A DNA stretch of 64,000 bases from Photobacterium sp. CCB-ST2H9 (GCF_023151555.2 NZ_CP100426.1:868001-932000); one strand, 5' to 3'; shown: positions 1-8,474, counted from the first letter of the stretch. Translations and numbers: made by a program. Notes: generated by a model from the letters alone, not told the origin.

Positions 1-440
1 AACTTTATAAAATCACTTTCACTATAACTTGCGATTTGTTTACTAAAAAATCCGCCGCCAGCATCAAGATTTGCCTCACTTAAAATAATAGCCTTAACTT
101 TATCTTTTACACGTTCAGCTAATGCAATAGATACCGCTCCCCCCATGCTGTGACCAAAGATCACAATATTATCTAAGCTCAAATAACTTAATAATTCTTC
201 GAGATATTTAGCATGATTAGCTATTGTATAATCAAACCACTCAGGCTTATCGCTGTATCCAGAGCCGACCAAATCGACTAGTATACGCCTATGATTAACT
301 AAGCTACCCATTGAAACTACTTGTGGATAATCAAATGAAGATGCACATCCAAGACCATGAATGAAAATAATTGGTATTTCATCGCCAGAAAAGTCGTGAT
401 ATCGAATAATTACATCATTTTCAAGTTTAAACTCTTTCAT
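1..440 (-). CDS. Alpha/beta hydrolase, integron cassette gene (3' end outside window)
   Basis: The reading frame is open from an ATG at 438-440 to the left edge, giving about 146 residues of an incomplete protein. Visible family features are the oxyanion-hole segment IIFIHGLG near residue 27 and the nucleophile elbow GHSMGG near residue 101, typical of alpha/beta-hydrolase fold enzymes. The catalytic Asp and His would lie beyond the edge. The substrate cannot be told. It is the most distal cassette visible here, read leftwards like most of the array, and an attC lies just upstream. The AT-rich composition differs from the flanking chromosome, as usual for cassettes. Confidence 0.85.
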   Translation of the reverse strand, partial: MKEFKLENDVIIRYHDFSGDEIPIIFIHGLGCASSFDYPQVVSMGSLVNHRRILVDLVGSGYSDKPEWFDYTIANHAKYLEELLSYLSLDNIVIFGHSMGGAVSIALAERVKDKVKAIILSEANLDAGGGFFSKQIASYSESDFIK

Positions 441-532
441 TTTGTTACCTAACCACTATATTAATTGCTCTGCATAGTAGCACAAATACTGTATATAAGA
501 ACAGTATCAATGAGATTTGTATGTACAGTGAA

Positions 533-598
533 ACCTAACGCCCCAATAACCGGCGCGCGTCCGGCGCCGCAGGCGCGTAGTTGACAGGCTTATTAGCT
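533..598 (-). repeat. attC site, short type
   Basis: On the + strand it begins ACCTAAC and ends ATTAGCT, close to the RYYYAAC / GTTRRRY core pair; the first base of the right core deviates. The GC-rich inside is self-complementary. It is the attC of the HEAT-like cassette and overlaps that gene's stop codon. Confidence 0.75.
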
Positions 599-1045
599 GT
601 ATTTTTGCTCGACATTCAGAGTTGCCATACCCGAGTGATCTCGATCAGCAATATAGTGATGATTTTTATGCTCGATTGCATCAATTGCTGCCTTTGCGTC
701 ATCTGATGATTCGGAATTGGTAATTAATGCCCCGAGTGGTTTTATAGCCTCCGACTTTTGCGCCATGGCCAGCAAGAGACACGCACGATACCTAACCACT
801 TTAGATTTATCACCTAGAGCCTCAATGCCAAGCTCAAATGCATGCGGACTTGAAACAACATACTTAGATGCGTGATATAAACAAGAAGCCCGCTCCCCCC
901 ACTTTTTCGAACCACGGTACTTTTCCAGAAGCAGTTTCGGGAATTCCATACCCAGGCAAGAAAGCTCCTTAACTACTGAGAATTCATTATCAGATCCTCT
1001 ACCATCAAGTAGCTTTAAATATTCTTCAATCTCGACCCTATCCAT
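593..1045 (-). CDS. HEAT-repeat-like hypothetical cassette protein
   Basis: This is a 150-residue protein with no signal peptide or membrane segment. Residues about 35-125 read as helical pairs (for example VVRYRACLLLAMAQ and AFELGIEALGD), resembling HEAT or PBS-lyase repeats, which usually mediate protein-protein contacts. The start at 1045 lies just after the preceding attC and the stop falls in its own attC, the normal cassette layout. The biological role is unknown. Confidence 0.75.
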   Translation of the reverse strand: MDRVEIEEYLKLLDGRGSDNEFSVVKELSCLGMEFPKLLLEKYRGSKKWGERASCLYHASKYVVSSPHAFELGIEALGDKSKVVRYRACLLLAMAQKSEAIKPLGALITNSESSDDAKAAIDAIEHKNHHYIADRDHSGMATLNVEQKYS

Positions 1046-1060
1046 GAACTTTCTCAGTAC

Positions 1061-1158
1061 AGCTAACGCTTCATTAAGCGGCGCAAAATTGCAGGCTATA
1101 CTAAGCGACGGAGGAGCAAAGCCAGCGTTATTACGTCCGTTTAAATGACTTGTTAGGG
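1061..1158 (-). repeat. attC site
   Basis: It is bounded on the + strand by AGCTAAC (1061-1067) and GTTAGGG (1152-1158), both matching the core-site consensus. It closes the DUF6985 cassette; about 98 bp. Confidence 0.8.
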
Positions 1159-1159
1159 T

Positions 1160-1675
1160 TTAGCATATGCGATCCTGTTCCTCAGGTAAGGCATATGCGT
1201 CTGAGTGTGTCAGGTGACCATCTTGAGCGCTTACCCGATTAAGGGTTTTACCTTTGTGAAATACTATTTGTAATCCATGCTCAGGCTCCCATTCACATTC
1301 AGCAAGCAGTAAAACGTATACTTCCTTGTTGCCATAAGGCCTACGTGAAACACTAACGTAACTCGGGTAGACATACTGCCACACACCTGCTGGATTGAGT
1401 ATGTTGGGAGGACAGTACTCATCACCAACGGCTTCCTTGAAATCAAGATAGTTTTTATATACGTAGGGTTCAATCTCAGACTTTAATGATTCGTCAAGGC
1501 CCATAAAATTCGATATTGCTTCCTCAAACTCATCTGGGCTCTCATCTTCGTCGATATCTTCGATAGTGAATGATAGCTTGTGCCCACCAAGCAAAGGGAT
1601 TGAAATCGTTTCACTTTCATACCATTCATCAATTTCAGCATGAACCTTTAATTTTCCGATTACTTTGCTTTCCAT
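1160..1675 (-). CDS. DUF6985-like cassette protein
   Basis: The protein is 171 residues from the ATG at 1675. A longer frame starts at 1711, but its first 12 codons are translated attC sequence, so the internal Met (MESKVIGKLK) is preferred. It has an acidic middle part and a C-terminal segment with VYVLLLAECEWEPEHGLQIV followed by DGHLT, which I associate with DUF6985. That family has no known function and is often found in mobile or polymorphic-toxin-related contexts. It is soluble, with no transmembrane segment. The family assignment is from memory of the motif. Confidence 0.7.
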   Translation of the reverse strand: MESKVIGKLKVHAEIDEWYESETISIPLLGGHKLSFTIEDIDEDESPDEFEEAISNFMGLDESLKSEIEPYVYKNYLDFKEAVGDEYCPPNILNPAGVWQYVYPSYVSVSRRPYGNKEVYVLLLAECEWEPEHGLQIVFHKGKTLNRVSAQDGHLTHSDAYALPEEQDRIC

Positions 1676-1699
1676 TTGTAACCTCGATTGTTGAGAGAA

Positions 1700-1828
1700 C
1701 CCTAACGCCACATTAAGGTGTGAGCAACGCTACCACCAACACGTACCCATACCACCGTAAACACAAAACCCAACGATGGAATGAAAAATGCCATGCGTTG
1801 GGAATCACTCTTAAATGCTTTGTTAGGC
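1700..1828 (-). repeat. attC site, VCR-like
   Basis: It runs from CCCTAAC (1700-1706) to GTTAGGC (1822-1828), 129 bp. It is very similar to the attC at 3524-3651, sharing the segment around CCCAACGATGGAATG. This is the long VCR-type repeat typical of Vibrionaceae integrons. Confidence 0.9.
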
Positions 1829-1830
1829 AA

Positions 1831-2492
1831 TTATTCCAACAAGTACGTTAGTAGAAATCTTTCGATATCAGATATCATTACTCTTACATCGTCACGAGAA
1901 AACTCATCGTGATTGCCATGTGCAGCACTATTTCTAATACCTGCAATAGCTGTAATTCGTTTTTGTTGTAGTGAGTTATAAATGCCAGCTTTGGTTAAAT
2001 CAGCATTCATTTTGTCCATCTTCCCATGAGGGATATTATTTCTATCGCATAGTTCTCTTAAGCTAGTCTCTAAAACGATACCGGGATAACAGCACTTGCG
2101 GTTGGATAATTTGATGTTAATAGTTCAGTAGCTTGTTCTAATTCACTATCAAACACTTCCGCTTGAACCAAGGTTCTCACCGATATCAGGTAGCCACCTT
2201 CAAAGTCATCACAAGCAGCATTAAAAATTGCTTTTAGCCGTTTAAATACGGAAAGGTTTGACTCAAATGAAGTTGGATTTTCACCGGCAACAAACTCAGA
2301 GTAATGCTCTGAATCTTTACCACAACTGTTGGCGATCAAGCTTTTAACTTTGATGCGCCACTCATCTAGTGTGTTCTGATCCACATACTCAACACCTTGC
2401 GAGTAAGTTCCCGTACCCATCCTTTTTGTAGATAACACAACTTCAGACTGTTGTTCTAATTCTTCAAACCTTTTCAGGTGCTTCTTGTTCAT
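1831..2492 (-). pseudogene. HEPN/DUF4145-like cassette gene, broken by a 1-base frameshift
   Basis: Two adjacent minus-strand frames (2070-2492, 140 residues, and 1831-2019) join into one 220-residue protein if a single base is restored near 2081-2085: the frame breaks at ...SAVIP and continues GIVLETSLRELCDRNNIPHG up to MDKMNADL. Adding one base makes the length an exact multiple of three. The C-terminal part has RNSAAH, an R-x4-H motif like that of HEPN domains and DUF4145 proteins, several of which act in phage defence or as RNases. As it stands, translation would stop about 140 residues in and lose the RNSAAH part. A sequencing error in the short G/C run is the alternative explanation. 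Confidence 0.75.
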
Positions 2493-2505
2493 ATTATCTC
2501 CAATT

Positions 2506-2578
2506 GCCTAACGCCCAAAGCAGCGGCGCGCGTTAGCGCGTCCAGCCCGAAGGGCGATGCTGCCTTTGCTTGTTAAGT
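2506..2578 (-). repeat. attC site, short GC-rich type
   Basis: It runs from GCCTAAC (2506-2512) to GTTAAGT (2572-2578), 73 bp, with a self-complementary GC-rich core. It closes the 2573-2935 cassette. Confidence 0.85.
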
Positions 2579-2935
2579 GTTCCACGGGAAGGTGCCTCCG
2601 TTGTAGTAATGAAATGTACGCTTACCCATGTATTTTTCTAGTTTTTTACCTGCCTCTGTATGGCTCAAATTCTCTAGAAAACAGACTCTGATTGAGCCCC
2701 CCAGATCCGATTGGGAATCTGCTTCAGCCTCAATAAATTGAAATAATGGCTCCAAGTAAGGAAGTGATTCCAGGCTTTGGTGATCTTGTAAATATTGTCC
2801 AAACTCTGACAACACTCCACACATTGTAGAATCACCATCTTCATTTCGATGGTAATTCTCTTCACTATCCCATACCTCTTGATATTTAGAATCCAGAGAA
2901 ACTATGTAGTCTAGTAATTCAGAGTACGAATCCAT
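2573..2935 (-). CDS. Hypothetical acidic cassette protein
   Basis: This is a 120-residue acidic soluble protein with no signal peptide or membrane helix. It opens MDSYSELLDYIV and ends with an aromatic stretch (FHYYNGGTFPWNT). It is helical throughout by composition. I do not recognise the family with confidence. It starts right after the preceding attC and its stop lies within its own attC, so it is a standard single-gene cassette read away from attI. Confidence 0.7.
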   Translation of the reverse strand: MDSYSELLDYIVSLDSKYQEVWDSEENYHRNEDGDSTMCGVLSEFGQYLQDHQSLESLPYLEPLFQFIEAEADSQSDLGGSIRVCFLENLSHTEAGKKLEKYMGKRTFHYYNGGTFPWNT

Positions 2936-2941
2936 ATTGAC

Positions 2942-3066
2942 ACTTTACGTCGCGTTAAGGGGTTGCAAACGCCACTCGAATGCCAATGGAACCGCCTTAA
3001 CCACAAAACCCTATTGGAACCGAAAATGCCACGCGTTTGCAATCCCTCTTTAACGCTTTGTTAGCT
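2942..3066 (-). repeat. attC site, VCR-like with altered core
   Basis: The right core GTTAGCT (3060-3066) is canonical, but the left core reads ACTTTAC instead of the RYYYAAC form, so its activity may be reduced. The 125-bp length and internal sequence are VCR-like. Confidence 0.75.
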
Positions 3067-3234
3067 GCTTAATTCACCTTGCTTTGCTTGGCAAAGAACT
3101 GCAAAACGCTCTGCATTGTAATCAGCTTCAACAAACATGAAAACCAATGCATTCCTAAAATGAATTTTTTTGACGCGAAACTCGGTCAGTATGTCTAGTT
3201 CACAATAGTGAAGCCAATTGTTGAAGTCTGAGAT
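3061..3234 (-). pseudogene. Possible remnant of a cassette gene without a proper start
   Basis: A minus-strand frame of 57 codons runs from a stop at 3235-3237 to a TAA inside the attC at 3061-3063, the usual stop position for a cassette gene here. It has only a late ATG at 3138, giving 25 residues (MFVEADYNAERFAVLCQAKQ...). Upstream residues look protein-like but no ATG, GTG or TTG start with a ribosome site is visible near the beginning. It may be the 3' remnant of the original gene of this cassette, or chance. Confidence 0.3.
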
Positions 3235-3292
3235 TTATTGGCAACCAACATTTTGAGATGTTTAACCCACCCAGTGATATTGGGGTATTGTT

Positions 3293-3475
3293 ATGACCGA
3301 CAAAATTAAAATCCCTTGCATCGCAGATACCGTATTCGTCGACGGTCTTTACCAAATTGAGCGACGCTACCGAAATGAGCGAAGGCTGAAAAAACGTCAA
3401 TTTGTACACTATGAGCGCCGACTCTTAAAAGACCAACGTTTATCTGCTTGTAAGTCCATTAATGAAAGTGTGTAG
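3293..3475 (+). CDS. Small basic hypothetical protein, opposite to the other cassette genes
   Basis: The protein has 60 residues, is rich in Arg and Lys in the middle (IERRYRNERRLKKRQF) and has no hydrophobic segment. It lies wholly within one cassette (between the attC sites ending at 3066 and starting at 3524) but is read towards attI, unlike the neighbouring cassette genes. A GGGG stretch lies about 10 bases before the ATG. Function is unknown; such self-promoted small cassette genes are sometimes toxins or antitoxins, but nothing here proves it. Confidence 0.5.
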   Translation: MTDKIKIPCIADTVFVDGLYQIERRYRNERRLKKRQFVHYERRLLKDQRLSACKSINESV

Positions 3476-3523
3476 CTAAGAGTTCATTCGAAAGTACGCA
3501 ACATCCCGCTGAACTAAAATAAG

Positions 3524-3651
3524 AGCTAACGCCGCGTTAAGTAGTGAGCAACGCCACCACGAAACCTAACCATACCACCCTAAACACGAAACCCAACGAT
3601 GGAATGAAAAATGCCATGCGTTGGGAATCTGTCTTAAACGCTTTGTTATAA
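3524..3651 (-). repeat. attC site, VCR-like (first cassette)
   Basis: It runs from AGCTAAC (3524-3530) to GTTATAA (3645-3651), 128 bp. It closes the attI-proximal GNAT cassette and is a near copy of the site at 1700-1828. Confidence 0.9.
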
Positions 3652-4071
3652 CTCTTTTACAAGGCAGTATGTCGTGTGACCTTTTGGATAATCGGGCAGC
3701 TCACCAAAAACTTTGTACCCACGTTTTTCATAGAACGGTTTAGCCTGAAAGCTAAGAGTTTCCGTACGTATGTATTGAAAGCCTTTTTCTTTAGCAAAAT
3801 GTTCTGCGGCGTCCATAAGCTTATTCCCTACACCTTTACCTCGAGTTTCCACTGAAAGCCAAAGCAGCTCAAGGATGCAATAATTCCAGAAACCTGTTGC
3901 TCTAATACCACCTAGAACTTTGCCATTTTCATCTTTCGCAAATGCCGCAAATTTTGTATCAGGCTCGAACACAACTTCATCTGGCATATGTTGTTGATTA
4001 AACGACTGAATACCTTTACTTATTACTTCAAGGTCATTTTTATTTGGATTATCTGTTACTTCAATATTCAT
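3646..4071 (-). CDS. GNAT acetyltransferase, first integron cassette
   Basis: The protein has 141 residues with a complete GNAT fold. The acetyl-CoA binding loop is RGKGVGNKLM near residue 80, followed by AEHFAKEKGFQYIRTETL and the late PFYEKRGYKVFGELP segment. The target amine is unknown; family members modify antibiotics, polyamines or protein N-termini. It is the cassette next to attI and so the one best placed to be transcribed from an integron promoter. Its stop lies in its attC. Confidence 0.9.
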   Translation of the reverse strand: MNIEVTDNPNKNDLEVISKGIQSFNQQHMPDEVVFEPDTKFAAFAKDENGKVLGGIRATGFWNYCILELLWLSVETRGKGVGNKLMDAAEHFAKEKGFQYIRTETLSFQAKPFYEKRGYKVFGELPDYPKGHTTYCLVKEL

Positions 4072-4092
4072 TTTTCATCCATACCACGGAGA

Positions 4093-4150
4093 GTTATAAC
4101 ATTTTATTCAACGACATCATGTCGTCTATCTAATCTATGTATACAATTTT
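4093..4150 (-). other. attI recombination site
   Basis: The junction of cassette and integrase side carries GTTATAAC (4093-4100), itself a perfect palindrome and the same core as in the first attC. Eleven bases further is a 15-bp inverted repeat, ACGACAT-c-ATGTCGT (4111-4125), a possible IntI-binding element. The outer border is estimated. Confidence 0.65.
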
Positions 4151-4273
4151 ATGTAACTGTTCTGTCTAGCGTTTCATGATTTCTACTCATCACATCGAAA
4201 ATCAGCGACTTGTGATTCGGAACTGAAAAAGCGACAGACTATAGTCCCGGTTCTGTTCAACTGTTTTTGTGAA

Positions 4274-5283
4274 ATGATGACCGACATACCACCACCGATT
4301 AAACAACCTTCAGGTAAATTTCTTCACCAGCTGCGTGCTTTTATCCGGTTACGGGGACTGTCTTATTCCACGGAAAAGACTTATCTGCACTGGATTCGCC
4401 GATTTGTTCTGTTCCATCGCTATCAACGACGTGATCACATTCGTCCTGAAGATATTCCGGTTTTTCTCGAGCATTTAGTGTTACAGGCAAATGTGGCTAC
4501 GAGTACACAAAAAACTGCGTTCAATGCGTTAATTTTTCTGTGCCGGGAATATCTTCAGCTCAACACAGAGCAATTATCATTCAAACGAGCGGCACCGAAA
4601 GTACGCTTACCCGTTGTGTTTTCACATGATGAAGCCATCAGTATTATTCAAGAGATTTCCCAACCCTATCAGTTGGCGGCACAGCTCATGTACGGTAGCG
4701 GCTTACGTGTCAGCGAAGCAATGCGATTGAGAGTTCAGGACATCGACTTCACCAGCAGTGCCTTCACTGTCAGAACTGGGAAAGGAGATAAAGATCGCCA
4801 AACCCTGCTTCCCAAAAGTTTGCATGAAATCTTGTCCAGGCAGATTCTAGGGGTGGCACAACGCCACCAGCAAGATTTAGCAAACGGTTTTGGGGAAGTG
4901 TACATGCCATTTGCTTTGGCAAAAAGTATCCGTCCGCGTCCAAAAGTACGGGTTGGCAGTTCCTGTTTCCAGCATTGCATCTCAGTCAGGATCCGAGATC
5001 AGGCAAAAGAATGCGGCACCATATCAGTACCCGCCAGATTCAGCGACATGTGAACCTGGCAATTCGAACGGTAGGCATCTATAAAAAAGCCGGATGCCAC
5101 ACTTTTCGGCATTCATTTGCGACACGGCTGTTAGAAGCCGGAACTGATCTGCGAAGCATTCAGGAACTGCTTGGTCACTCAGACATATCTACCACACAGA
5201 TTTACACTCATGTTGCCGGTGTGCATCACTCAGGCGTGACCAGTCCAATGGATGCATCCCCGCAAACACGCTACCGCTCCTGA
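4274..5283 (+). pseudogene. intI: Integron integrase IntI, frameshifted
   Basis: This is a tyrosine recombinase of the integron type, which inserts and excises cassettes at attI and attC. The first frame gives the N-terminal SAM-like domain and GSGLRVSEAMRLRVQDIDF with the first catalytic Arg. It loses register at the A5 run at 4921-4925. One more A restores [19 protein letters not shown], then the second frame carries [21 protein letters not shown] and the Tyr in IYTHV. The restored length is 337 codons exactly. The break lies in the integron-specific patch before the HxxR and Tyr residues, so no active enzyme is expected from the sequence as written. A sequencing error in the A run is possible. 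It is divergent from the cassettes, as usual. Confidence 0.9.
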
Positions 5284-5538
5284 CAGTCAAGTCACGCGCC
5301 TGAAGATATATTTCTTGTTGCCTGACATCATAGGCAGAGATGAACGGCGTTTCACGCAATGATGCGTTTGAGGTTGCATATCTGTGGGTAAGCGCAAAGT
5401 TGCATTTCTGGATGCATTGCAGAACGGGAAAAGTGAGTGCAGGTAGACCTTCAAAGCGCATCGGATGCGCCTGAATTCGTGAAAGAAATGAACGTGGGCT
5501 CAGAAGCTCGCAGATGCCTCTATCCGAAAACGGACCCG

Positions 5539-6492
5539 CTAGCTCTTTTTACTGAGGTACATCCGGGAGTCGGCCTTCGCCAAGATATCTTCCAGATTCA
5601 TACGTCGGCCAGGAGGAAGTGTGTACAGTCCAACACTGAATGACAGCTGATAAGGGCGATGCTGGTTGCGGTTAAATTCGTCTACAGACCGTTCAAACCG
5701 ATGAATCGCTTTCCGGGTTTCTTCCTCTTCCATCCCGGTATAAAGCACCACGAACTCATCTCCGCCAACACGGGCAAACAAATCGGAAGATCTGAAACTC
5801 TGGCTAATCAGCATTGCGAAATCTTTCAGCGCATGGTCGCCGGCCTGATGACCCCATTGATCATTAATCGTCTTGAATTTATTGAGATCAAAGAAAGCCA
5901 GAGAAAACGGTTCATCGTATTTCTGACAATTTTGCAGGCTTTCCGAGGCCAGTTTGATGAAACCACGCCGGTTGGAAATCTGAGTCAGTTCATCAATCGT
6001 TGCTTCATGCAGCGCCGACAGTTCCTGTTCGGCAATTTTTGCCAAATCAATTAAATCCCGAATTTGGTCTGTATTCAACATTTTAGGCTGATGATCGACG
6101 ATGCAAAGCGTCCCCAGTTTGTACTTTCCACGATACAGTAGTGGCACACCGGCGTAGAAACGAATAAAAGGCGGACCAACCACCAGCGGGTTATCATGAA
6201 ATCGCACGTCTTTGGAGGCATCAGTGATGATGAAAGGCTCATCCCCTAAAATGGCATGACCACAGAAAGAAACATCACGTCCGGTTTCGGTCAGTTCAGC
6301 ACCGTAACAAGACTTGAACCACTGCCTGTTTTCATCGACCAGAGTCACCGTCGACATCGGGACATTAAACAGCCGTCGCGCCAGTCGGGTCACGCGGTCG
6401 AAACGCTCTTCACGCTCCGTATCCAATATTGCCAGCGAACGCAGACACTGCAGCCGTTCAACTTCATCTCTGGGCTTCTCCGGCACTAACAT
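5539..6492 (-). CDS. GAF-GGDEF diguanylate cyclase
   Basis: The protein has 317 residues from the ATG at 6492, preceded by GGAAG. Upstream in-frame starts at 6522 and 6543 (TTG) are less like family N-termini; the chosen start gives MLVPEKPRDEVERL, the usual opening. Residues about 25-150 form a GAF sensor domain and about 160-317 a GGDEF domain with RVGGDEFVVLY at the active site. RSSD five residues before GGDEF is the product-inhibition I-site. It should make cyclic di-GMP in the cytoplasm. There is no membrane segment, so the signal is probably a small cytosolic ligand or redox state. It stands alone between intI and a GNAT gene. Confidence 0.92.
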   Translation of the reverse strand: MLVPEKPRDEVERLQCLRSLAILDTEREERFDRVTRLARRLFNVPMSTVTLVDENRQWFKSCYGAELTETGRDVSFCGHAILGDEPFIITDASKDVRFHDNPLVVGPPFIRFYAGVPLLYRGKYKLGTLCIVDHQPKMLNTDQIRDLIDLAKIAEQELSALHEATIDELTQISNRRGFIKLASESLQNCQKYDEPFSLAFFDLNKFKTINDQWGHQAGDHALKDFAMLISQSFRSSDLFARVGGDEFVVLYTGMEEEETRKAIHRFERSVDEFNRNQHRPYQLSFSVGLYTLPPGRRMNLEDILAKADSRMYLSKKS

Positions 6493-6760
6493 GACTTCCG
6501 ATCCTACAACTTCAACTCTCATATCCACAAAATATACTACCAAAGCATTTACGAAAACCCTTTATCCGATTTATCACGCTCAAGACCGGATATTATGTCG
6601 TTCACCTCACATTGATTCACAATTTCTATGCGAATGATTCATATGGGGTAATTTTTTATTCCAAAGCGTCATATCAGAGAAAACTCCGGTTCACACTTCC
6701 CCTGCTGTTGACAGACAATCTTCACACAGGAAGCGTACTGATTGGCCTATCTTTCAGACA

Positions 6761-7270
6761 TTACTGCGACAGGAGCTTATAGAAATAGACCGTTGCATCC
6801 AGTTCACCCGTCGCGTTCAACGCAAACTGTGGAATCCGTCCCACTTCTGTATAGCCCAGCTTTCTGTACAGCGATGAGGCGACGTCACCCTCCCGGGTAT
6901 CCAGTACCAGCAAGTGGCGGGCTATTTGCTGACAATATGTTTCTGCAGCCAGCATCAGCGCCTTACCTGCCCCACGGCCACGCGCGTTTGTGTTCACCAT
7001 CAGCTTTTCGATTTCTGCACGGTGCGCACCGTTTTCCTTGCCACACAATGCCAGCTGAACCGTACCGAGCAGCTGTTCACCCTCACAGGCAATCCAAAGT
7101 TTTCTGTGCTCCCCCAAAGCTTGTGCAACATCCTGCCAGTATGCTTCAGCATCAACACGGCTGAGCGGCGGCAGAAAACCGATGGAAGCACCATCATCCA
7201 CACAATCCTGCAGCAACCCGGTTAACTGTTGAAAATAAGGCGACAAATCTTTAATTTCAATGACATCCAT
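6761..7270 (-). CDS. GNAT family N-acetyltransferase
   Basis: The protein has 169 residues from the internal Met at 7270 (MDVIEIKDLSPYF); the upstream extension to 7321 is unlikely to be translated. The acetyl-CoA loop reads NARGRGAGKALM, followed by AETYCQQIARHLLVLDT and the SLYRKLGYTEVGRIP strand-helix typical of the family. The substrate is unknown. It is soluble and cytoplasmic, and not clearly in an operon. Confidence 0.88.
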   Translation of the reverse strand: MDVIEIKDLSPYFQQLTGLLQDCVDDGASIGFLPPLSRVDAEAYWQDVAQALGEHRKLWIACEGEQLLGTVQLALCGKENGAHRAEIEKLMVNTNARGRGAGKALMLAAETYCQQIARHLLVLDTREGDVASSLYRKLGYTEVGRIPQFALNATGELDATVYFYKLLSQ

Positions 7271-7331
7271 GAAGCGACCCACATTCCAAAAATTTGTTTG
7301 TACAATGACGGCATGAGTCACGCAACAACAA

Positions 7332-7493
7332 TCATGGAATCTTTATCACACAGATGGGGTAATCACCGGGATTCTGGCCGCCTCCCATATCCAGACATAC
7401 GTCCTCATACCGAAACCGTTCGAAGGCCACGCCAGCAACAAAACCGGCAGCCACCAGTAACACCAGAGCAACCACTTTCAGGATTGTTTTCAT
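7332..7493 (-). CDS. Small membrane-anchored or secreted protein, 53 residues
   Basis: The ATG is at 7491-7493 and the TGA at 7332-7334. Residues 4-23 form one hydrophobic helix (LKVVALVLLVAAGFVAGVAF) after a Lys. It is followed by a short polar tail with two cysteines (EDVCLDMGGGQNPGDYPICV), which could form a disulfide in the periplasm. I recognise no named family. It lies between a GNAT and a lipase gene on the same strand; the lipase stop codon is about 90 bases upstream. Confidence 0.65.
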   Translation of the reverse strand: MKTILKVVALVLLVAAGFVAGVAFERFRYEDVCLDMGGGQNPGDYPICVIKIP

Positions 7494-7585
7494 GATGACC
7501 TCTCATTTGATGCCCTTCCTCAGGCAGCTTCTGTTCACGAGTCACAGCCTGCTTAACGTCACAACCTGTGTATCTTCTGAATCAG

Positions 7586-8338
7586 TCAGTAACGTTCTTC
7601 TTGATTCGAAATATCCGGGTTCAGGAAAAAGCCATGTCCAAGAAAATAGACCGCCTGCTGAATTGTTTCGTCATCATTCATGATCAATGTGTGGGTTGCC
7701 GGCAGGACAAGATGAGCTTTCATCCCTGCAACTTTTGTACTTTCGACACTCACTTTGCCATCATGCGGGTCCGGCAATGGCCATGAGGTCAGAAAGTCGA
7801 TACTGCGATTTCCGGCAATCACACCTAATTCAAAATTGACAGGACCAAGGCACTTCGGCGGGCTCTGGACATCCGTTCCTAACTGTTGCCCCGCCGGTCC
7901 GTAGATCCACTGAAACAGGAAAAAGTCACGCAATGTGTCAACGACCTCACTGCCCTGATTCGGCGGTGCGAGCATAACGACGCGCCCTAATGCGGGCAAG
8001 TGATGCACAGACAGATACTGCCGGACCAGTATGCCGCCCATAGAGTGTGTCACGAAATGAACCGGCTGCGTGTGGCCACACTGAGACACCCCCTCCGGTA
8101 TCACCCGCTCTGCAAGTGCCGGAATATTCATCTGAGTTGAAGGATAATCGACATTCACTGTCTGATAGCCCGCTTGCTTCAGCGCCTCAGACATCGCGGA
8201 CATTGAATGAGCGGTTCTTGCCAGCCCGTGCAGCAGCACAACACAACCGGGATTCAAGGTTGCAGCCTGAACCAGCGCCGAACTGGCAGCAAGATACGGG
8301 CAGGAGAAGAACAAGCATCTGAAAACCCTCTGTTTCAT
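7586..8338 (-). CDS. Secreted lipase / alpha-beta hydrolase
   Basis: The protein has 250 residues. The N-terminus is a signal peptide ending in LVQAA. The mature part starts with VVLLHGLARTAHSM (oxyanion hole), followed by the nucleophile elbow THSMGG near residue 120. The likely catalytic Asp is in PDPHDGKVSVEST and the His in PATHTLIM. It resembles the class of short lipase or PGAP1-like hydrolases exported to the periplasm or outside. The exact substrate is unknown. It is followed (leftwards) by the small 53-residue gene. Confidence 0.88.
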   Translation of the reverse strand: MKQRVFRCLFFSCPYLAASSALVQAATLNPGCVVLLHGLARTAHSMSAMSEALKQAGYQTVNVDYPSTQMNIPALAERVIPEGVSQCGHTQPVHFVTHSMGGILVRQYLSVHHLPALGRVVMLAPPNQGSEVVDTLRDFFLFQWIYGPAGQQLGTDVQSPPKCLGPVNFELGVIAGNRSIDFLTSWPLPDPHDGKVSVESTKVAGMKAHLVLPATHTLIMNDDETIQQAVYFLGHGFFLNPDISNQEERY

Positions 8339-8445
8339 TCCGGGGGATACCTCGTCACAAGTGAGTCTGAATCGGCACCAAAGCTCCTCGCCAGAGATGC
8401 TTCACGCCGCGCCTGATAACTCGGGCCTGATAACTATAGACAGCA

Positions 8446-8474
8446 TAAAAAAACCCACAGCTCGCTGCGGGTTT
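8446..8474 (-). terminator. Rho-independent terminator after phoX
   Basis: An inverted repeat AAACCCACAGC / GCTGCGGGTTT (8451-8474) is followed on the minus strand by a run of seven Ts. It sits just past the stop of the PhoX gene. Confidence 0.85.

Noticed and set aside
1..4100. CRISPR array as explanation of the repeats
   Set aside because: The repeats are 66-129 bp, imperfect, and bounded by RYYYAAC/GTTRRRY cores with genes between them, which is integron architecture.
4101..4273. Cassette promoter Pc in the attI region
   Set aside because: Only weak -35/-10 pairs with poor spacing were seen on the minus strand, so none is reported as a feature.
4261..4276. Possible LexA (SOS) box before intI
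   Set aside because: CTGTTTTTGTGAAATG has the first CTGT half but not the closing CAG half, so it does not meet the consensus; at most a degenerate remnant.
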